A stretch of DNA of 63,552 nucleotides from a virus, in IMG/VR virus record IMGVR_UViG_3300022744_000006, positions 1 to 63,552 of that record; one strand, written 5' to 3'. How positions within the stretch are numbered: position 1 is the first letter of the stretch; every line of letters starts with the position of its first letter. Under the pieces are notes generated by a model. The model worked only from the letters and a program-made list of their open reading frames with translations, was not told the DNA's origin and ran no database searches. A program made the translations under genes and the position numbers. Positions 40,641-48,953 of the stretch are shown piece by piece.

Positions 40641-42920
40641 TTACTGGGCGCCCTGTGGGGGCGTGGAAGGTTCGGGAAGCTGTGTTCCTGATGGATGCAC
40701 CTGGCCGCTTGCCTGACCGCCGTCCTGAGCTCCTGCCTGCCGGCTGGACATCTCCTGATTGCCTGGCTGCGGCTGCGGTCCTGGCACAGGAGGACCGGCC
40801 GGCTCGGCTGGACTTCCTCCGCCGCCCTGGGCCATGCCCATCCCGCTAGGCCCTGGTCCGGGACCACCCGGTGGGCCCATCTGCCCGGATGCCAGCATGA
40901 GCTCGAAGACCATGTTGCCGCGCGGGTTCATGGGGTTCGGGTAGATCGGAGGGGGCGCTGTGATCCCCTGGAAGCCCGCGACGATTGGGTTCAGGTTCTG
41001 TAGGTAGAACTCGGTGTGATCGGCAAGGTGCTTCCTGATCCGCATGATCGCCTCCTGGTCAGGAACGTCTGCGGCCAGCAGCTGCTCAAGCATGCTGAAG
41101 TGCATAGGGTAGTGCTTGAATGGATCGTCGGCGTTGTTCACCTCGACGATCCCAAGCCCAGTAACCAGCATCTCGTTCTCCTTGCGGATCAGCATCTCGC
41201 AAGTGTTCTCCGTCTTGAGCCAACGAGTGGTGTTTCCCGTGGTGACCATCTCGTATGCAGCGGCTCGATCCTCCGGCGGCATGTTCCTCAGCGCCGTGAT
41301 TATCTGAAGCCGACCCGCCGCGCTCTGCATGAGCGGGCTCACCTGCTCGATGTCCACGCGCTGGACGCCGGAGAGATCCTCTTTGGTGAACTCGCTCACG
41401 TAGGAGCGCTGTTCGATCCCGGCGATGTCCACCAGGAACGGAGTCTCTCCGTAGCGCGTGATCATGTCGAGCAAGATGGTGGCGCCTTCGATCCTGAAGC
41501 GCCGCGCTGCGTCCTGCCTGAATGACTGGTAGCGAATGGCGATGCTGTCAAGCAGCGCGTTCATCTCGCCAGACCGAACGTTCGGGTCCGGATCACCACG
41601 GCTTGCAGCATTCTGCCCGCTCACGGTATCCATCATCTTGTGCAGGTATTGCTTGAGATCCGGTAGGGTCGGAGGCGGGGAAGACAGCTGCACTGCGCGC
41701 GGCATTTGTGCGCCGGGTGGAACGTAAAATGCAGTGCCCTGCGCTAGAGCGTCGATTGTAACCTCGGTGCCCTTCTCAATCGCCACGCTCTGGCGACCGA
41801 AGGATGCATAGTTTTGCATCTCGTCGGAGTTGACCTGATTGAGCGCTTGAGTGATCGCGATTAGGTCCCACGCATCAGCGTAACCGAACGTGCTTTCGAT
41901 GAACCGTCCCGATTGCATGATGGCAATCGGGAGACCGCGCTTACGAGGACACGGGCCATCCCAAAGGATGATGTCTCCGACCATCATCACATAGCGACCC
42001 TCCGGAACGGCAGCGCAGCGCTTGTGATAGAAGTGCTTTACCGTCAGCTGATCACGGTTGGCGTAGTACAGATCTTCGAGGCGGAACAGCGTGCCAAAGT
42101 CGTACCGATCCGAGTCGGTCCGCACCGCCAACAGCTGCTCTTTGAACATCGGGAAGTTGGCGATCAGTGACCAGCGGCTGTCTGGCTCGCGAATCATGCG
42201 CCATTGATGCTCTCCGGAGATCCGCGTTTCTTGAACGCATGACCACGGATAGAAGAGCGTCACAACGGGCTCGCCGGATTTCTCGATCGTGTAGTGCTGT
42301 CGCGTGGTCCCGTCGGGCAGCGGGATGTCGCGAGGGACCTTCATGTCGTCGCCGCCGAGGAAGTCCCAGCGGTAGTGCGTTCCGGCGCTTCCAAACACGC
42401 CGTCTCCCTCCGCAGCTTCCATGTCCAGCGGGGCGCTGTAGCGCTTGTACAGGGAGTTGATGATCTTGTCCGTGAGCGTGCTCTTTGCCATCGATCGATG
42501 GTCTGAGTTGCTCACGAGAGCGCGGAAAGCAGCCGGCTCGCCAAGCGCGAGAGATGTCTGGTGTCTGACGTACGGGCGAATCAGATTGAGGTGGAACCTG
42601 ATCATCTCCAGCTCATCGCCCGTGAAGCCGATGCTCTGCGTGGCGAAGTCGCGAAGATCGTCAGGGGTCAGCCCGTGGTGCGCCGCGTAAGCGACGATCC
42701 ACATAGCGAGAAGCCCGCGGTTGCGAGCGCTCTCGAAGAATGCCTCCTCCTTGGCAGCGATCTCTGACGTGAAGTCTTTGCCGGTTTTTCTGGCCCAGTA
42801 AATCTGTGACGGATCAACCTCCGGCTCGTCCTGGGTCGCGAGCGGATCAGAGCTCGGATCTTCCAGCGCGAGCGGATCGGTTGATTGGTTTTCTTGTGAT
42901 TCTTCTTGTTGCCCGTACAC
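40641..42920 (-). CDS. Portal protein, podovirus type, 759 aa
   Basis: The length, position after terminase and before scaffold, and patterns fit large podoviral portals: ARKTGKDFTSEIAAKEEAFFESARNRGLLAMW, LEMIRFHLNLIRPYVRHQTSLALG, the PWSCVQETRISGEHQWRMIREP segment, QALNQVNSDEMQNYASF, and LPDLKQYLHKMMDTVSGQNAASRGDPDPNVRSG. The last 90 residues are Gly/Pro/Gln-rich. GTG start at 42920, five bases after hairpin copy 3. The portal forms the DNA-packaging channel and nucleates capsid assembly. Confidence 0.8.
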   Translation of the reverse strand: MYGQQEESQENQSTDPLALEDPSSDPLATQDEPEVDPSQIYWARKTGKDFTSEIAAKEEAFFESARNRGLLAMWIVAYAAHHGLTPDDLRDFATQSIGFTGDELEMIRFHLNLIRPYVRHQTSLALGEPAAFRALVSNSDHRSMAKSTLTDKIINSLYKRYSAPLDMEAAEGDGVFGSAGTHYRWDFLGGDDMKVPRDIPLPDGTTRQHYTIEKSGEPVVTLFYPWSCVQETRISGEHQWRMIREPDSRWSLIANFPMFKEQLLAVRTDSDRYDFGTLFRLEDLYYANRDQLTVKHFYHKRCAAVPEGRYVMMVGDIILWDGPCPRKRGLPIAIMQSGRFIESTFGYADAWDLIAITQALNQVNSDEMQNYASFGRQSVAIEKGTEVTIDALAQGTAFYVPPGAQMPRAVQLSSPPPTLPDLKQYLHKMMDTVSGQNAASRGDPDPNVRSGEMNALLDSIAIRYQSFRQDAARRFRIEGATILLDMITRYGETPFLVDIAGIEQRSYVSEFTKEDLSGVQRVDIEQVSPLMQSAAGRLQIITALRNMPPEDRAAAYEMVTTGNTTRWLKTENTCEMLIRKENEMLVTGLGIVEVNNADDPFKHYPMHFSMLEQLLAADVPDQEAIMRIRKHLADHTEFYLQNLNPIVAGFQGITAPPPIYPNPMNPRGNMVFELMLASGQMGPPGGPGPGPSGMGMAQGGGGSPAEPAGPPVPGPQPQPGNQEMSSRQAGAQDGGQASGQVHPSGTQLPEPSTPPQGAQ

Positions 42921-42925
42921 CTCAC

Positions 42926-42951
42926 AACCGATCTCATCCCGGAGATTGGTT
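42926..42951 (-). promoter_or_regulatory. Start-site hairpin, copy 3, with extended stem
   Basis: On the minus strand AACC-A-ATCTC pairs with GAGAT-C-GGTT around CGGGAT; five pairs, one mismatch, then four pairs. The flanks differ from other copies but still pair, which favours a functional RNA hairpin. It ends five bases before the portal GTG. Confidence 0.8.
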
Positions 42952-43271
42952 CACTTCACCAAGTAGCCGAGCTCGGCCACGCTGAAAACGTCGTCTGGGT
43001 TCTCCAGTAAAAACTGGTGAACGCGCTCAACGTCAAGACGCTTCGCCCACGGGTACATCTCTTTCCCCGCGCACTCCGAGCACTGAGTAAACCAGGCGGC
43101 GTTGTTCGGGCATGGTTTCCAGCCCTCTTCCAACACAGCGGCCGTGCCGAGCTCAGCAACGCGCGTTTGTATGTCCTCAACGGAGACGCGCGGGCAATGC
43201 TCACACGTGCGCGGAGTGTTGATCATGCGATCAACAAGCTCTCGCGCCTCCTGCAGAGTGCCCTTGTTCAC
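42951..43271 (-). CDS. Zinc-ribbon-like small protein, GTG start, 106 aa
   Basis: The GTG at 43271 overlaps the previous stop (GTGA). Two Cys pairs, TCEHCPR and the later TQCSECAGKE, plus a PCPNN Cys, suggest a metal site. The N-terminal helix is basic. It lies between portal and a hypothetical gene in the packaging module. The longer frame to 43406 lies inside the neighbour. Confidence 0.6.
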   Translation of the reverse strand: MNKGTLQEARELVDRMINTPRTCEHCPRVSVEDIQTRVAELGTAAVLEEGWKPCPNNAAWFTQCSECAGKEMYPWAKRLDVERVHQFLLENPDDVFSVAELGYLVK

Positions 43272-43801
43272 GCGTAACTCATGGTCACGAACTTGGGAAA
43301 CTCGCCGTTCTTTTTTCCGGCCGCATCGGGCTGGTGAAGCGCCCACGGGGCAGCGATCTTGCCCAGGGCGGAGAAGAACGAGCTGCGATCCAACCCACTG
43401 TCCCATCCCTTCTCGGATTCTATCCAGTGATCGCGCACGTGGATAGGCCCGTAAACCTTCACTTCCTCCGCAAGCTTGTCAGCTCCTGCGTGGATAGTGA
43501 TCCGCGCGCCGTCGACCGCCTCTTTGAACCCCTGTGCCTCGGTGAGTCGGCGCCGGCCGTACGACTTGCGGGCCACCACATAGACGACGGTTCCCTTGTT
43601 GAATCCGTCGACGTTGAGGCGCTCCGATAGGCACTCGTTGAGAAGCTCCTCGGGCACCTTCGGAAAGCGCTTGCGGAGGTAGTACGACGCCGCCTCAATC
43701 TCCTCGAATGGAGGAGAGAGAAACCGCGTGTTGTAGGTGATCTCGATCTCTGGTTCCGGAGCTTGAACCTGAGCCCTTTGTTCGTTCTTCTGATCTGCCA
43801 C
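43268..43801 (-). CDS. Hypothetical packaging-module protein, GTG start, 177 aa
   Basis: Alpha/beta protein with a polar N-terminus (residues 1-30), then PPFEEIEAASYYLRKRFPKVPEELLNECLSERL and a beta region (KGTVVYVVARKSYGRRRLTE). The frame opens at an ATG (43819) inside the loop of hairpin copy 4; by analogy with the other copies I prefer GTG 43801, nine bases after the hairpin. No family recognised. Confidence 0.6.
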   Translation of the reverse strand: MADQKNEQRAQVQAPEPEIEITYNTRFLSPPFEEIEAASYYLRKRFPKVPEELLNECLSERLNVDGFNKGTVVYVVARKSYGRRRLTEAQGFKEAVDGARITIHAGADKLAEEVKVYGPIHVRDHWIESEKGWDSGLDRSSFFSALGKIAAPWALHQPDAAGKKNGEFPKFVTMSYA

Positions 43802-43810
43802 TTGTCTGCT

Positions 43811-43830
43811 ATTTCTCATCCCGGAGAAAT
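43811..43830 (-). promoter_or_regulatory. Start-site hairpin, copy 4
   Basis: ATTTCTC/GAGAAAT stem with loop CGGGAT on the minus strand; the same stem as copy 1. It ends nine bases before GTG 43801. Confidence 0.8.
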
Positions 43831-43834
43831 GGTG

Positions 43835-44152
43835 CTACTTGCTGGCCTTGAGCTCGTCTTCGATGGTGCCAACCGTTCCGGATGAAAGCGCTGGCGCTCC
43901 ACTCTGAACCGGCTGATAGAACGCGGAAACGTCATCAGCGGGGCGGCAGAAATACACGTTGCCGGGGTAGGTGATGATCGCGTCGCCCTGGTGGACGTAG
44001 ACCATGACCTTCTCCTGTCCCTGAAGCATGGAGCCGACGATGGTATCGTCTTCGTGGAACGAATCCCTGGCAACAGCTGGATGCCCAACGGAAGAGTTGT
44101 AGAAAACAATGTCGACCTGCGCGGGCGGCGGAACCTTCTCTTCGTACATCAT
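43835..44152 (-). CDS. Hypothetical protein, 105 aa
   Basis: Starts with overlapping ATGATG at the previous stop. Mostly beta strands (AQVDIVFYNSSVG; KVMVYVHQGDAIITYPGNVYFC) with a Ser/Gly-rich tail. It lies in the terminase-portal interval and may be a head-completion or decoration protein. Not recognised. Confidence 0.65.
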   Translation of the reverse strand: MMYEEKVPPPAQVDIVFYNSSVGHPAVARDSFHEDDTIVGSMLQGQEKVMVYVHQGDAIITYPGNVYFCRPADDVSAFYQPVQSGAPALSSGTVGTIEDELKASK

Positions 44153-44565
44153 CAGAACGCTCTCCTGTTCTGGCTCTGAGCCATTACAACCTTGGTTGTC
44201 TCGTCTTTGACCACGGCAATGGCAGCCTTCAAATCCGCTGCGTAGCGGGTCATTCCCGTGTCGATCTTGCCCACCGTTTCCTGAAGCTCAATGAACCGGC
44301 TGCCAGCCTTGGCGTGTCCCTCCGACACGTCGGCGCGTACCATGTCCAGCTCGCTCAGAGCGCGCTGCGCCAGGCCATGGGCCTGCTCACACCGGGCATC
44401 CAACCTAGCCAAACTGGCCTTGATCGCGTTGATGTCGTCATTCACGGCACCCATCATGCCCATGAAAAGCTTCCGTTTGTCGGTCCAGCGCTCCAAGTCC
44501 ATCCACTTGTAGAGAAGAACCGTCGTGCACACAGTGCACACAATGCACAGCAAAGTAGTATTCAT
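44152..44565 (-). CDS. Membrane-anchored coiled-coil protein, 137 aa
   Basis: An N-terminal hydrophobic segment (TTLLCIVCTVCTTVLLY, residues 3-19) is followed by a long coiled coil to the end (DDINAIKASLARLDARCEQAHGLAQRALSELDMVR). The topology resembles inner-membrane spanins or envelope tethers, although the position next to the terminase is unusual. GGGAGG lies six bases before the ATG. It overlaps the terminase stop by four bases. Confidence 0.65.
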   Translation of the reverse strand: MNTTLLCIVCTVCTTVLLYKWMDLERWTDKRKLFMGMMGAVNDDINAIKASLARLDARCEQAHGLAQRALSELDMVRADVSEGHAKAGSRFIELQETVGKIDTGMTRYAADLKAAIAVVKDETTKVVMAQSQNRRAF

Positions 44566-46382
44566 CTGCGACCTCCCTTGAACATCCGCAGCCTACCCCG
44601 TTGGTCACCGCCGCGCGCAAGCTTCTGAGCCTCTTCGAGGGCGATTTCGTGCGGGGCCTTGGGCACCCACGGAAGGCGCTCGACCACGGATACGCCGGCC
44701 GGAAAGTCCTTGAGGATGTGCTCGGGAGGGTGCGGCCGAAGGTTCTCGTATTGCTCCACCTTGCGGACGAGGTAGACCAGCGCGGCAAGGGCGTCAAAAT
44801 GGCCGTAGACCGGGTGCTGCGCGAGCTTTCCGCGCTTGTCGCGCTTGCCGGCGCGCACGTGATCGATGACACAGCCCGCGTCCTTGTGGAACCACATGCG
44901 GCCCTCGGACACCCAGTTCCGGAGGTTGCGGAGCATGGTCGTGAGCTCCTCTTTGGTCGTCGGGAGGAACTCCAGGCCGTAGTGCTCGTCGATGTCTCGG
45001 ATCAGCTGCTTGTCTACGTCCGAGACGCGTGACGCCGGGTTCAACTTGAAACCGGTCCGATCGTAGTAGGGCGTGATCGCGCCGGGGATCTTCTTGGTGA
45101 TCCAGTCGCCCGGACGGCGCTCCGTGTGCGGGCGCTCCTGCGACGGTACCTGAGCCATTCGGTGCATCTCCGGAGCAAGGTGCTCGTACTTGTCACCGCG
45201 GAGCAAGTCTGTCCATCCAGCGTGGTCACCATCGTGGCGCAGCGGAACGCGACGCATGCGGGTGTCCGGCCACTTGCCCCACAAGACGAACTCGCGCACG
45301 GCGCACACCGCGGAGACTTCCATGGATCCCGCGTTGCTCTTGGCCCAGCTGTCGAGGATGAGCAGACGGTCCGCATCCCAGTCGTACTCGCCGAACACCA
45401 GGGCGAACAGGTGTGTCTGTCCAGGGTCGGCAGCGACAAAGCCGTAGCCGTAGGCGGGGCGCTCGAAGGCGCGAACGTGGAGCTCGCGATCGAACTCGGG
45501 GACGGCCTTGAGGCTCGGGTCTCCGGCAATAATGTTGAAGTACTCGCGCTCGCAGTTCGGGTCCCCTCGCCCGCCTGCCATTCGAATCCAATACTCCTTC
45601 TCTCGCGCGGAGAGCTTGGAGTTGTCCATGATCGTGACTTCGGAGAACGCCCCGCGCCGTTTGGCGTCGGGCATCACCACGCGTTCCCAGTCCGTGTCGA
45701 GGTCCTCCGGCGCGGAGCTCTCGACGAACATGCGCGCCCAAGGCCGCTGCTGGTACTGGTGAATCAGAACGTTGCGGATCGAGTACTCAAGGTGATCGAT
45801 GAACGCAGCTTCCGAGACGAAGTCGAAGTCGTTCGCCTGCCCGCGAAGGGCATCCTTGTTCATGTCGATGCCGGCCAGCGCGAGTCGTGCGCCGCCCGTC
45901 GGGCCGTGCTCGGGCCAGTACAGACCGGCCGGCAAGATGCCGCGCTTTCCGTGATAGACAGGCACCGAGTGATCGGGCGCTGTCGCGAACGCCTGCGGGA
46001 TCACCGATCCAACAATCTCGTCGATGTTTTTCTGGAACGCGCTCGTCAACCGCATGCTCGCGGGACGCTTGTACGTGCGATAAAACCACACCGCGATCTC
46101 GTAGGCGATCCAGATGTACAGCGTGGTCTTGCCGAAGCGCTTGCCGCCCGCGATCACGTAGATCAGCGGGATGCTTCCAACCTCGTGGACCTTGTCCAGC
46201 TGCTCAATGCGGCGCCACTCCTGGATGGCGTCTCTGAGCGCGAGCTGGCCTTCATGCATGAGCCCGGAAAGATCACCAGTCTCCCATCCGAGAAGAATCA
46301 ACTCCTCGTCCGAGAGACTTTCCAGGACATCGTCAGATACAGACGTCTCGTGTATCAAATCATTGTCGTCAGGGTAGTTCAC
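44562..46382 (-). CDS. terL: Terminase large subunit, GTG start, 606 aa
   Basis: ATPase domain: Walker A IAGGKRFGKTT near residue 80, Walker B region DFDFVSEAAFID near 188-197 and coupling ESS near 222. Nuclease domain: an RNase H-like strand with acidic residue in GYGFVAADPGQTHLFALVFG near 315, and a C-terminal GHFDALAALVYLVRK. It packages DNA into the prohead through the portal. The frame opens at ATG 46403 inside hairpin copy 5; I prefer GTG 46382, ten bases after the hairpin stem, as in the other copies. It overlaps the upstream small gene. Confidence 0.9.
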   Translation of the reverse strand: MNYPDDNDLIHETSVSDDVLESLSDEELILLGWETGDLSGLMHEGQLALRDAIQEWRRIEQLDKVHEVGSIPLIYVIAGGKRFGKTTLYIWIAYEIAVWFYRTYKRPASMRLTSAFQKNIDEIVGSVIPQAFATAPDHSVPVYHGKRGILPAGLYWPEHGPTGGARLALAGIDMNKDALRGQANDFDFVSEAAFIDHLEYSIRNVLIHQYQQRPWARMFVESSAPEDLDTDWERVVMPDAKRRGAFSEVTIMDNSKLSAREKEYWIRMAGGRGDPNCEREYFNIIAGDPSLKAVPEFDRELHVRAFERPAYGYGFVAADPGQTHLFALVFGEYDWDADRLLILDSWAKSNAGSMEVSAVCAVREFVLWGKWPDTRMRRVPLRHDGDHAGWTDLLRGDKYEHLAPEMHRMAQVPSQERPHTERRPGDWITKKIPGAITPYYDRTGFKLNPASRVSDVDKQLIRDIDEHYGLEFLPTTKEELTTMLRNLRNWVSEGRMWFHKDAGCVIDHVRAGKRDKRGKLAQHPVYGHFDALAALVYLVRKVEQYENLRPHPPEHILKDFPAGVSVVERLPWVPKAPHEIALEEAQKLARGGDQRGRLRMFKGGRR

Positions 46383-46656
46383 TCTCCTGCTTGGCCTTCT
46401 CATCCCGGAGATGGGCCTTCAACGTGATGAAAACAGAGCGGAGTCTCTTGTCGAGCTCGACGACGTTCAACGCCCCGTCGGTGCACAGCCGAAGACAATG
46501 GGCGAGACCGGGCTTGCTGATCAACCGAGCTTTCACGATGAACGTGTCGAGCTTTTCAGCCCTCGCCACGGTGAAGCTCATGTCGTTCTCAGCGCGCAGA
46601 ATCGTCTCGCCAACTAGGTTGGCATGCCTGATCACTGTCGAGTCGGTGAAGCTCAT
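46369..46656 (-). CDS. Hypothetical protein, small terminase candidate by position, 95 aa
   Basis: Immediately upstream of and overlapping the large terminase gene, the usual place of a small terminase subunit. Helical, with one Cys pair (HCLRLC). I cannot see a clear DNA-binding HTH, so the role is inferred from position only. Its 3' end contains hairpin copy 5. Confidence 0.45.
   Translation of the reverse strand: MSFTDSTVIRHANLVGETILRAENDMSFTVARAEKLDTFIVKARLISKPGLAHCLRLCTDGALNVVELDKRLRSVFITLKAHLRDEKAKQESELP
46393..46417 (-). promoter_or_regulatory. Start-site hairpin, copy 5
   Basis: TCTC/GAGA with loop CGGGAT, extended by GGCC/GGCC across a small internal loop, on the minus strand. It lies inside the coding end of the upstream gene, ten bases before GTG 46382 of the terminase. 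Confidence 0.75.
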
Positions 46657-46673
46657 GCGCGGTCCTCAAAGTA

Positions 46674-47087
46674 TCACGGTTTTCGGAGTTTCCCCAGGTT
46701 CGGGTCGAGGACCGGGGGCGGTGGCGGGAGGAGTGGCCGGCGAACGTCGATGTAGTGCCCGGTCTCCTCGTCCAGCCGGAGGTGGTCTAGCGGGGCGTTG
46801 CCGCGGGCCGCAGCCAGCTCGGACTCGTACTGCGCCATCAGACGGCGGTTCGCCCGCGCCACCTCGTATCTAGAGATGGAGCGGGCGAGGACGCAGGACA
46901 CCAAAGCGAAGAACGTCAGCAGGCCGACAATGGGCCAGAGGCCGGGATAGGGCATACCCACAAGCCCCTTCACCACGACGGCAGTGAAGGCGTAGAAGAC
47001 CACGGTAAACGCGACCTTGAACGGCAGGTTTTTGATGCCTGCCACGTCAACGCGACTCACGAGGTTGGGTAGATGGGGCTCGTACAC
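46674..47087 (-). CDS. Membrane protein with two TM segments, 137 aa
   Basis: Two hydrophobic helices at about residues 22-42 (VAFTVVFYAFTAVVVKGLVG) and 48-68 (GLWPIVGLLTFFALVSCVLA), then a charged helix and a Pro-rich tail (RRPLLPPPPPVLDP). It could be a holin or an envelope factor; the long cytoplasmic tail argues for something else. It overlaps the zinc-type gene upstream. Confidence 0.6.
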   Translation of the reverse strand: MYEPHLPNLVSRVDVAGIKNLPFKVAFTVVFYAFTAVVVKGLVGMPYPGLWPIVGLLTFFALVSCVLARSISRYEVARANRRLMAQYESELAAARGNAPLDHLRLDEETGHYIDVRRPLLPPPPPVLDPNLGKLRKP

Positions 47088-47238
47088 GGGAGCTCAGCCT
47101 GAAGTGCTTGCATTTGCAGGCCGCCGCAACGCAGCCCGCGTCCGGATCGTGGAGTACATCGAAGTGCCCGCACTGGCAAATGGGGGCGGTCGGGAGCGCC
47201 GATCGACGAACGGTGACCATGGATTTGCGCTTGCTCAT
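47047..47238 (-). CDS. Small zinc-binding-like protein, 63 aa
   Basis: Basic ends flank a compact CxCxH...C...CxCxH array (ICQCGHFDVLHD and CVAAACKCKHF), spacing suitable for zinc. Its start overlaps the Dam methylase stop. No family recognised. Confidence 0.6.
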   Translation of the reverse strand: MSKRKSMVTVRRSALPTAPICQCGHFDVLHDPDAGCVAAACKCKHFRLSSRVRAPSTQPRESR

Positions 47239-48089
47239 TCGTAGTTCCTCACCACGATCTCCCCGACCTTCTCCGGCGCAGCCTTCCCATTACTCATGGC
47301 GCGCTGCACCACGATCTCGGTGATCGAGAACGCGCCAAACACCTCGCGAGCGAGGTTGTTGTCGGTGTGCGTGAGCATGAACTTCGCCCTCCTGGCGCTG
47401 ATCGTTTTGCATGACTCCGCAAGCTCGCGGAGCTGCTTCTCGCCGAACTTGCCCGCCGTGTAGGCCGTGTGGCCGTCCTGGTGGACATAAGGCGGATCTA
47501 GAAAGAGGAAGTCGTCGGCCTTGACGCGATCAACGTCAAACTCACCGGCGCGAAAATGCATCCATCCGGCGAGCGCTCTGGCGCACGGGAGCAGCGAATC
47601 CAGGAGCTCGGTCGATGATGGTTTCCAGTTGTTGCCGTCGTTGTAGGGGACGTTAAAGTTGCCTGCCCGGTTGACCCGGTAAAGGCCCTTGAACCCCGTC
47701 TTGTTGAGCAGCAAAAACAACTGCGCCATCACTACCTTTTGGTGCCAGTGCATGTGCCCAACTCGCTCCAGGTGAATGAGCGAGTTGAACAAACTGCGCC
47801 TGGCCTCGTAGAGCTGACGAGACTGATTCGCGGCCATGGTAGCGGTGCCCTCCGCGATCTCCTGCGGGAACGCTGACAGCATCTCGTAGAACGAAATCAG
47901 CGCGCGATTCGCGTCCCCGAGCTCCCAGTCCGAAGCGAAGTCAGGGTGATGCTCACGCAGATGAAAGAACATCGCCGCGCCTCCGCAAAACGGCTCGACG
48001 CATCGCTTAGCTCCAGATTTTGGGAGCAGCTCGGACAACAGGGGAAGGATACGGCGCTTTCCTCCTGCCCATTTGAGTGGTGGTTGCAT
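47235..48089 (-). CDS. dam: DNA adenine methyltransferase, Dam / D12 class, 284 aa
   Basis: Class D12 order: N-terminal PPLKWAGGKRRILPLL (the FxGxK-type SAM motif), RCVEPFCGGAAMFFHL, DWELGDANRALISFY, a target-recognition region around 110-160, and the catalytic motif FLFLDPPYV near 190. It should methylate adenine at N6, probably in a GATC-like site, to evade host restriction or to mark phage DNA. AGGAG lies close to the ATG. It sits alone in the accessory arm, a typical anti-restriction position. Confidence 0.9.
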   Translation of the reverse strand: MQPPLKWAGGKRRILPLLSELLPKSGAKRCVEPFCGGAAMFFHLREHHPDFASDWELGDANRALISFYEMLSAFPQEIAEGTATMAANQSRQLYEARRSLFNSLIHLERVGHMHWHQKVVMAQLFLLLNKTGFKGLYRVNRAGNFNVPYNDGNNWKPSSTELLDSLLPCARALAGWMHFRAGEFDVDRVKADDFLFLDPPYVHQDGHTAYTAGKFGEKQLRELAESCKTISARRAKFMLTHTDNNLAREVFGAFSITEIVVQRAMSNGKAAPEKVGEIVVRNYE

Positions 48090-48122
48090 TAGATCTCCTG
48101 TGCGCTCGTTAGGGGGCCTGAG

Positions 48123-48485
48123 TCAGTTGCCAATGGGGTAGTCTTGGTCGTCATCGTCCGAGCCTTGAGGCACCGCCCTCGCTCGCCCTCGACCCCCTCC
48201 AAGCTTCTTTTGGAGCGCTTCAAGTCCGAGCTGGTAAATCTCCTCATCGGATACGGTGTAACCCCGGTAGGGTGGGGGAGCCGATGCGGAGCGGTGCCGC
48301 TGGAGTTCTGACGCTCTGTTGAGCTCTGGAAGCACCGGCGGGGCGGCTCGGTGTCTCTGAAGTTCTGACGGGTCTCCGTCGAGCTCTGGAAGCACGGGGC
48401 GCTTCTTCTTGCCCCCGAAGAAAGCCCACCAGATCAAAAGGCCGAACGACAAACAGATTGCGATTGCTACGGTCTCAGCGGTCAT
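48123..48485 (-). CDS. Membrane-anchored protein with duplicated PVLPEL...ELQRHR motif, 120 aa
   Basis: An N-terminal hydrophobic helix (TVAIAICLSFGLLIWWAFFGG) anchors the protein. Then come two tandem copies of VLPEL-(6 or 3 residues)-SELQRHR at about 32 and 51, a helix (SDEEIYQLGLEALQKKLGG) and an acidic C-terminus (QGSDDDDQDYPIGN). No family recognised. Confidence 0.6.
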   Translation of the reverse strand: MTAETVAIAICLSFGLLIWWAFFGGKKKRPVLPELDGDPSELQRHRAAPPVLPELNRASELQRHRSASAPPPYRGYTVSDEEIYQLGLEALQKKLGGGRGRARAVPQGSDDDDQDYPIGN

Positions 48486-48515
48486 TTGCTAAAATACCTA
48501 CCCTTCCCTACTATG

Positions 48516-48542
48516 GCGGCGCCAAGCCTGTGCAGGCGCCGC
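48516..48542. other. 8-bp GC-rich hairpin between 48485 and 48552
   Basis: GCGGCGCC (48516..48523) pairs with GGCGCCGC (48535..48542) around an eleven-base loop. No U run follows on the minus strand, so termination would be weak; it may end the HTH transcript with Rho. Confidence 0.45.
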
Positions 48543-48551
48543 TCAAAGATT

Positions 48552-48953
48552 TCACTTCGTCTTGAATCCGCTCTTGCCCGCAAAGTTGATCAGCGCAGTC
48601 AGCACCTCCTGTTCGAAGTAGATCGTGTGCTCGAACAGGCCCTTCATCACAGGGTTTACGTCGAGTCGGATCATGCCCCCTTCTACCGATGCGTAGATCG
48701 AATCGCCAAGGTACTCAGACTTTTCATTCGCGTTGCGCATGTCGTTCCTTTTTATTCCGAGAAGGTCATCCGCGGAGCACCGAAGCCCCGCGCACAGTTG
48801 CCTGATCTGATCGAGCGTGGGCTTGTACCCGCGTTCGAGCGCAGAGATTCGCTTGGGAAGAATGCGAGACGCTGCCGCAAGCTGCTCTTGCGTCATGCCG
48901 TACCGCGTCCTGATGCGAATGAGCGCAGCGTAGAATGGTTCGCGCGTTGTCAT
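48552..48953 (-). CDS. XRE-family HTH regulator, 133 aa
   Basis: Residues 8-65 form a clear XRE HTH: ALIRIRTRYGMTQEQLAAAS then ILPKRISALERGYKPTLDQIRQLCAGLRCSADDLLG. The C-terminal half (68-133) is a small domain that may dimerise or bind a ligand. It is the second HTH regulator in the window and may control the accessory arm. It is coupled by ATGA to the zinc-ribbon gene upstream. Confidence 0.8.
   Translation of the reverse strand: MTTREPFYAALIRIRTRYGMTQEQLAAASRILPKRISALERGYKPTLDQIRQLCAGLRCSADDLLGIKRNDMRNANEKSEYLGDSIYASVEGGMIRLDVNPVMKGLFEHTIYFEQEVLTALINFAGKSGFKTK

Noticed and set aside
45126-46427. 433-codon rightward frame opposite the large terminase
   Set aside because: It is antisense to a well-supported gene, has no SD or recognisable domain, and reflects GC-rich codon positions.
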